From: Leuctra nigra
Taxonomy: Eukaryota; Arthropoda; Insecta; Plecoptera; Leuctridae
Length of the DNA: 64,000 nt
Reading direction: 5' to 3'
NCBI GenBank assembly: GCA_934045905.1
Contig: OW203766.1
Location: 17,540,309 to 17,604,308 of the forward strand
Program-made: the position numbers and the translations under genes
Part shown: piece after piece, positions 58,801 to 64,000 of the stretch
Layout: each line of letters opens with the position of its first letter
Numbering within the stretch: position 1 is the first letter of the stretch
Notes under the pieces: generated by a model
What the model saw: only the letters and a program-made list of their open reading frames with translations
Told to the model about the DNA's origin: nothing
The model's database searches: none

Positions 58801-61800
58801 TCTATATGGATAATCAATAGCAACAGACTAAAATTTATGTTAACGAAACCGGAAATGACGTCATGAAATTTAATTCATCGATTGGCATTTCGGCAACAAA
58901 TTTGATCCAATTATTTTGATATTTATGTAACGTATGTTCTTTTGTGATATTATTTGACTTGATATAAAACCAACCGGAAGCCGCCATTTTGAAACCAGAA
59001 ATGACATCATATCTTAATAACGTCTTAATAGATTTAAACGAAACCAACGCTAAACAATTTAGACGGTCAACTTTATGTATTATCATCAATAATATTTGCA
59101 GTTTCCCATACTGAAACCGGAAATGACGTCACACATTTTAAAAATCGCACAAATTTACATTTTGATGCAATAAATATACTATTTGAGACTGCTTATAATA
59201 AAATGAAATCATGTTTAAATTATAATTCAAGAGGTCAGTGATTTCAGCAGCCATTTTGAAATCGGAAGAAACGACGTAATATCTCGAAAACTGGTTGACA
59301 GATCGGTATGAAACTAGTGCCAAACGATTCGGAAGGACATCTCTATGGAAAAGGAACAGTCAAACTAGAATTTTCCTATTTATGAGGCCGGAGATGACGT
59401 CATTCAAATTTATAAATCATTATAATCCCCTCCTATACAATAAATACATATTCAGAAAGCTAAAAATTATACACATCATTTATAGTTATAAATTCTATGT
59501 GGCAGTGCAGAAAGTTCAGCGGCCATTTTGAAAACCGACGTGTTGCCATATCTCGGAACTGGGTTGACCGATTGGAATGAAACCTTTGTTTTTTTCATGA
59601 GAATAACCAAATTGTAAAGGGTAATTTTTTTTAAAGGATTTAGTAATTGTTCATGTGATATGTGTCACACGTAAGTTGTAAGAGTAAACTAAAAAAAGTA
59701 GTGATATCCCCATAAAAAACACTCCGTGTAAAAATACCAGCCAAGTCTCTTCAACTTAAAAAAAATAATGAAATCTAAAAATTCTGCACTGAAAAGTAGT
59801 GATATCAAAAAATTAGCCAAGTCAAAACTTTATTTGAAAATTAAAAAATACTTGGCGCATCGTTTTTTTAGGGCATTATAGGTATACTATGTATATGTAT
59901 ATTTCATGTATAATTTATAATTGGCTTATACTTCCAAGCTATTTATGTACACGATGCGCCAAGTATTTTTTGATTTTCAAATAAAGTTTTGACTTGGCTA
60001 ATTTTTTGATATCACTACTTTTCAGTGCAGAATTTTTAGATTTCATTATTTTTTTTAAGTTGAAGAGACTTGGCTGGTATTTTTACACGGAGTGTTTTTT
60101 ATGGTTAGTACTACTCCAAATTAATTTCAGAGACTCAGTTTCGAGAGTATTTTGTAAGATAAGTGTAGCTTCTGCTTAGTGTTCAAAGACAAGTTGTAGA
60201 TTATCAGATGTGTGTGAGGAGGTTGTGATATTATTTAATGTAATGTTTAATCCGAATCGTGCTCTCAACCTAACCCTACTTTACATTTTGTTATGTACAT
60301 CAAAAGTGGTTGTGAACGAGAATGAAATTTCGTTAATTTTGCAACGTTAATTTTCGAACGTTAAGTTGTTGTAAACGGGGCTTTAAGATGGCTGGGTAGT
60401 GGGTTTGACCTTGAAGAGTTTTTTAATCGATTTTTATCAATATCTTTTACCATCTTTTACCAATGTAATTGTTAACAAAATAAGGCTTTAGTACGAGTAT
60501 TCAGAACAGTTCAATGAAAATAATTCCATAGCTTGTAATGGTTTATTATTATTTACTTTGTCCTACAGACGTTTAGTGCCCGATAATTAGTAAAATTATG
60601 GCACTAAACATCTGTTGGACAAAATAAAACTAATAATTTATTCCAAACTATGAAATTATTTTCATTGAACTGTTCTGAATACTCGTACAAAGCCCTATTT
60701 TGTTAACAAATAGATTGGTAAAAGATATTGATAAAAATTGATTAAAAAACTCTTCATGGCCACGCTCACTCCTGACTCCTGAGCCCTCTTAAAAGAATAA
60801 TAGTGCATATGCACAGTCTTTCAAGACATATGTACTTTGTAAAATATCTTGGCTTGCCAAAATTTTACATTACTAAAGACTCGATTCATATGTAATCCAC
60901 AAAAAGCATGAAAAATCCGTACTGTCTTGCTCCTCCTTGATTTCTGCAGCCTCCGCTTCTCCTTCAGCCAAAGCCTCAGCCTCTCCTTCCGCTTCATACG
61001 CATGGTACGCTCCTTCCAGAGGCTCCGCTTCTTCGCCCAAGTGTTCGTCATGCTCCTCCAGCCCTTCGCCCTCGTGCCCTTCCATCCCCTCTGGCTCGTG
61101 CCCTTCCTCGGCTTCTCCCTCGGCATAGTAACCTTCAGCGTGCCCTTCCGAGAAACCTGATGGGAAATGTAGAAAATTCAACAGTCATTACAAAAGATGT
61201 TCTCTCAATATTTTGTTCAGCTACAAGCCTGCAGTGGATAAATAAGGATGAAACTTCTACTTATCAGACATATTATTGTAAATGGGGTGACAACACAGTA
61301 GCTGATGTTGTTTTTCAGTCTCTTGTTGATACAAGTTTAGAATCGCATTTCTGCTCTAAACTTTATGCAAATTAAGATGATCAGAAGACTGATTACATCA
61401 CCTGTAGTAGGTAGGTACGTAGTACGTACACCACATAATGTGGTACGTCACATAAGCAGCTTGCAAAATTTCAAAACTTGATCCAGACAAAAACACAAAC
61501 GCAGATTTCGAGCAAGTGGGATTGGAAAGTTTGTGTTGTTTATAAGAACCAACCAACCACTTCATACTAATAATTATTTCTCCATTCAACAAATATTGAC
61601 TGTAATTCGAGCTCCAACTGAGCAGTTTAGCGTCATTTATTCTAACCGAGGGTGTACCTACCTACATTTAATACTAGTCGATATTATCGGCAAGGTTGTT
61701 TGCCAGATAGTTGATGCAGATGTGGTAAGCTATTCATCACTCCTAGAAGAATGTTTTCCTCATGATGTACCGACAGACTCTACTCACCGTGGTGCAGCGC

Positions 61801-63724
61801 TGCTCCCATGTCCTGCTCCTCCTGATCCTCATCCTGGATCAACTCCTTGCTGTCGTCTTCCTCCATCTCCAGGTTCTCCTCCTCCGGGATCACCGGGTTG
61901 ATGACCGCGCCGGGATCGTAGACTCCGATCTCTCCCTCCAGGTCTCCGGCAGTGATGGCGTGGCTTCCTATAATCACACCAACACGACACTCATTAGTGA
62001 GCAGAACAATCAATCCTTCAATCCATGCTCATCAAATGTTCATGCTGATTCCAGATGACGACATAAAAATAACCACGTACCTAGGTAGTTCCCATCCTAC
62101 TTACATCTTTAACCCAACTTAACCACCAGGTAGGTATCTACTATCTAGGTACCTAGAGGTATTGATTTTCAAAACTTTATTTTGGGTGTAAAAATAAAAT
62201 GCCTATTGACTGCAAAGAAAATATAGGTATCTTTAGAAAAGAAAGATCTTGTATCATTCGAAAAAAAAATATGGTGATCAGCTTTAGCAGCCACTAGTCA
62301 CCAAGTACCTAGGTACACACCAACTTCAAGTATAACCAAGCTCTTTCTCTAGTCCCAGAAACTGGGTAAGGGTCTGTCCAGCATTTCTCCTATGACCACT
62401 TCTAGCTAAATTGTGTATATTTTGGAGAATATTCTTTTTTTGGGATGCAACTTGCATACTAGATATTTTTTTGGCAATAACAACTTGATGAAATATATTA
62501 ATTTGGTCAACTTATTAGCTAAATATATTATGATGATGGGTAATTAATGAATATACTCCATTTCTCCTGTGATATTTCTCCTGTGACTTCCGAGTGCACA
62601 ATGTTAAAATCCATGCTGAGTTGAAATTCACAAACTAAAATATTTTTTATGGTATGAAGACAAATTATATTTACCTAATGTTTTGAAGAGTGTCACAAGT
62701 AGCTATAACTATAACATATTTAATATTAAAAAATCAAAAATATAAATATATATTTTTTTTTAAATGCAAAAAAACAGTCCTGGTTTTTGGCCACTTTCTC
62801 CTGAACAGACCCTGAAGCAGAACAATCATTCCTTCAATCCATGCTCATCAAATATTCATGATGATTCCAGATGACGACATAAAAATAATCACCTAGTTCC
62901 CGTCCTACTTACATCTTTAACCCAACTTAACCAGTTATCTAGGTACTAGTACCTAGGTAGGTACTACCTACCTAGGTAGAGGACGTATTGATTTTCTAAA
63001 CTTTATTTTGGGTGTAAAAATAAAATGCCTATTGACTGCAAAGAACATATATCTTTGGACAAGAAAGATCTTTATCATTCTACCAAAAAAAAAAAACATA
63101 TCAGCTTACCTAGTAGGTACACCAAGTAACTACCTACCTAGATGCTCTTTCTCTAGTCCCAGAAACTGGGTAAACGGTCTAATTCTATGGAGGTAAGTAG
63201 TGAAACACATGGGAGGAAACATCTAAGCATATCCCACCTTCATCGTGTTCACCCCCTTCCTCTCCCAAATCCTCGTGTTCTGCTTCGGTCAATTCGTGCG
63301 GCTCTCCTTCTTCGGGATCACCCTCCAACTCTTCCGGCTCGGCTTCAGGGAGATCTCCTTCCTCCAGGTCTTCGTGTTCTTCCCCGGGATCCGCCTCGGC
63401 CAAATCGTCGTGATCTCCTTCCGCCAGTTCTTCAGGCTCCGCTTCAGCTTCGTCTGCACCTTCCAAGTCCGGATTCACGGCAGAATCCTCCCCCAGATAT
63501 TCATCACCACCTGTAAAAGTCAGAGTTGTTACAAGAATAAATGTTGCTGTGCAGTATGACATCAAAACCAGCACAATTCCACAAGTTAATTAGGTATTAG
63601 TTTCATTCACACAAAGAGAAAGAAAATTAGGGTGAGAACTTACCAAGCATATTTTGATTGTTTTGTTGTGTAGATTGAGATAGAAGAAGTAGATCAAATG
63701 AACTGCTATTTTCCTCAAGAAAAT
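55574..63724 (-). CDS. Hcf: Host cell factor, C-terminal part (acidic region and FnIII)
   Basis: Chromatin cofactor that tethers histone-modifying complexes to promoters. Seven exons on the minus strand: 63724-63644, 63510-63238, 61967-61788, 61156-60923, 57875-57624, 56843-56593, 55894-55574. They join without a break to a TAG stop. The first four give a strongly acidic, Glu/Gly/Asp-rich region, with [15 protein letters not shown] at the start. The fifth leads into [13 protein letters not shown] and NVSGYFNKT. The last two give the C-terminal tandem fibronectin-III module: [88 protein letters not shown] and [20 protein letters not shown], which closely follow HCF-1. Kelch repeats and the N-terminal half lie beyond the right edge. 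The tail after FnIII is short and basic. Confidence 0.95.
56195..56216. repeat. Poly(G) tract
   Basis: A run of about 17 G within GTGGGGG... at 56197-56214 in an Hcf intron. A shorter one lies at 57248-57264. Confidence 0.95.
56593..56843 (-). CDS. Hcf: Hcf exon (FnIII)
   Basis: Acceptor TTGTCAACAG, donor CTGGCG/GTGAGT. Encodes [20 protein letters not shown], then AHLTWQPPS and EYSVYLA. Confidence 0.96.
57624..57875 (-). CDS. Hcf: Hcf exon (linker into FnIII)
   Basis: Acceptor TCGCGTGCAG, donor AGACCG/GTAAGT; 252 bp, phase 1 at both ends. Encodes [18 protein letters not shown], then an Ala/Ser/Lys region and [20 protein letters not shown]. Confidence 0.92.
58264..59640 (+). repeat. Second copy of the YY1/ETS/CRE-unit element
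   Basis: 58270-58640 is nearly identical to 19333-19640 (CTAGTGGAGCGGTCCCTCCA, GGTTACGCCCTTTGCACGCT). The following GCCATTTTGAAACCGGAAGT/TGACGTCATATCTC units are more diverged and less regular than in the 20-kb copy: about six units against ten. No coding capacity. Confidence 0.92.
59709..60104. mobile_element. Short intact MITE of the ACTCCGTGTAAAA family
   Basis: Arms of ~155 bp, left 59709-59866 and right 59951-60104, almost perfectly inverted: CCATAAAAAACACTCCGTG, CCAGCCAAGTCTCTTCAACT, GTAGTGATATCAAAAAATTA, ACTTGGCGCATCGT. The 85-bp centre is AT-rich. It lies ~70 bp after the YY1/ETS/CRE element, as in the 19-22-kb region. Confidence 0.93.
60391..60792. mobile_element. MITE with ~150-bp TIRs, second copy
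   Basis: Left TTGAAGAGTTTTTTAATCGA, AATAAGGCTTTAGTACGAG and right TTTTGTTAACAAATAGATTG, TTAAAAAACTCTTC are inverted. Same family as 44331-44712. Confidence 0.88.
60923..61156 (-). CDS. Hcf: Hcf exon (acidic Gly/Glu-rich)
   Basis: Acceptor TTTCCCATCAG, donor AAGACA/GTACGG (non-optimal); 234 bp, phase 1 at both ends. Encodes [18 protein letters not shown] and similar Glu/Gly/His repeats ending EIKEEQD. Joined to its neighbours it keeps the frame. Confidence 0.85.
61788..61967 (-). CDS. Hcf: Hcf exon (acidic)
   Basis: Acceptor GATTATAG, donor CCACG/GTGAGT; 180 bp, phase 1 at both ends. Encodes [20 protein letters not shown], then [20 protein letters not shown]. Confidence 0.88.
61995..62370. 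repeat. Intronic duplication, copy 1
   Basis: Blocks AATCCATGCTCATCAAATGT, CCAGATGACGACATAAAAAT, CTTTATTTTGGGTGTAAAAA, TGCCTATTGACTGCAAAGAA and AGTCCCAGAAACTGGGTAA recur in order at 62816-63180. Contains many CCTAGGTAGGTA-type tracts. Confidence 0.9.
62816..63180. repeat. Intronic duplication, copy 2
   Basis: Direct repeat of 61995-62370 at roughly 820 bp offset, within the same Hcf intron; differs by small indels mainly in the ACCTACCTAGGT tracts. Confidence 0.9.
63238..63510 (-). CDS. Hcf: Hcf exon (highly acidic)
   Basis: Acceptor GACTTTTACAG, donor GATGAAG/GTGGGA; 273 bp, phase 1 at both ends. Encodes [19 protein letters not shown], then Glu/Asp/Pro-rich degenerate repeats ([17 protein letters not shown]). 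Confidence 0.88.
63644..63724 (-). CDS. Hcf: Hcf exon (first seen)
   Basis: Acceptor TATTTTTCAG, donor GCTTG/GTAAGT; 81 bp, phase 1 at both ends. Encodes [20 protein letters not shown] followed by NNQNML. Its short length hides it from simple ORF scans; it is supported by frame continuity and splice sites. Confidence 0.75.
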
Positions 63725-64000
63725 CTGAAAAATATAAACATATTCGTATAGTTTTATGTATTGAAGAGCTCAATATGATAAACCTCCTGGAATCATTTGC
63801 ATAGATAGTTTGACAGTGGGTGAAACATGAGGCGCCAAGCGCGGCAGCACAAGTACGATCCTAACCTTCTTGCGGTCGAATGCCGGCTAAATCACGGCAT
63901 ATAGGATTTCCTTTCGTATAAGAATAATATATAAATCGTAATTGATTAACTTAAACTATCGTAAGACTATTTACAAGTTATCATACTAAAGAGTTACAGT
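63725..64000. other. Hcf intron at right edge
   Basis: No further exon recognised; the gene continues beyond the window. A GC-richer patch at 63830-63890 has no convincing splice sites. Confidence 0.5.

Larger units (their letters stand above)
58010..60386. mobile_element. TTAA-flanked MITE arms enclosing a nested transposon block
   Basis: Left arm TTAAAGCTGAGTTTACAACA, TTGACGTTCGGAAATTAA and right arm (TTAACGTTCGAAAATTAACG, AACAACTTAACGTTCG on the complement, ending AAACGGGGCTTTAA) are imperfect TIRs 2.3 kb apart. Between them lie the YY1/ETS/CRE element and a TIR transposon. I infer an old MITE split by later insertions. Confidence 0.6.

Overview
The window is nuclear DNA of an insect. It is AT-rich, with large repeat-filled introns, GC-rich exons bounded by GT-AG splice sites, and recognisable animal genes: a type-B carboxylesterase, the bHLH factor Twist, the tail-anchored ubiquitin-conjugating enzyme UBE2J2 and the C-terminal part of Host Cell Factor (Hcf). 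The order cannot be fixed by eye. The repeat load and tRNA/5S-derived SINEs would fit a hemipteroid or similar TE-rich insect, but this is only a guess.

Layout. (1) 1-14577, + strand: a carboxylesterase lacking its 5' exons, with eight exons that join in frame to about 537 residues carrying a Ser-Glu-His triad. Three of its exon edges are tandemly amplified: a 148-bp acceptor-side repeat at 719-1158, a 65-bp donor-side minisatellite of about 28 units at 2708-4530 that contains the catalytic-Glu codon, and an acceptor-side array with 21 splice acceptors at 11261-12676. Intron 4 also holds a Jockey-like LINE with two intact ORFs (5488-9583, antisense) and a MITE. (2) 14578-28050: gene-poor DNA with tRNA-derived SINEs, a long element made of units with the look of YY1/ETS/CRE sites (19327-20850), a 1.27-kb element with about 195-bp terminal inverted repeats (21001-22272), several MITEs, and a non-repetitive block at 17.8 kb that resembles an enhancer. 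(3) 28415-29791, + strand: twist in two coding exons, with a probable extra 3'UTR exon at 32621. (4) 33-47 kb: mostly intergenic, with SINE and MITE remnants, dispersed repeats, GC-rich islands of unknown role and one possible tiny first exon. (5) 54544-47269, - strand: UBE2J2 in four exons, with foldback elements and a 5S-rRNA-derived SINE in its introns. (6) 63724-55574, - strand: the last seven exons of Hcf in the window (acidic region and C-terminal FnIII domain). One intron hosts a nest of transposons that repeats the architecture seen at 19-22 kb.

The four genes do not form a pathway. Hcf and UBE2J2 are head-to-tail about 1 kb apart; esterase and twist are neighbours only. The most unusual content is the repeated amplification of exon/intron boundaries inside one esterase gene, and a transposon-borne satellite with a YY1-ETS-CRE composite unit. 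Exon limits were set by hand from splice consensus and frame continuity; no database search was possible.
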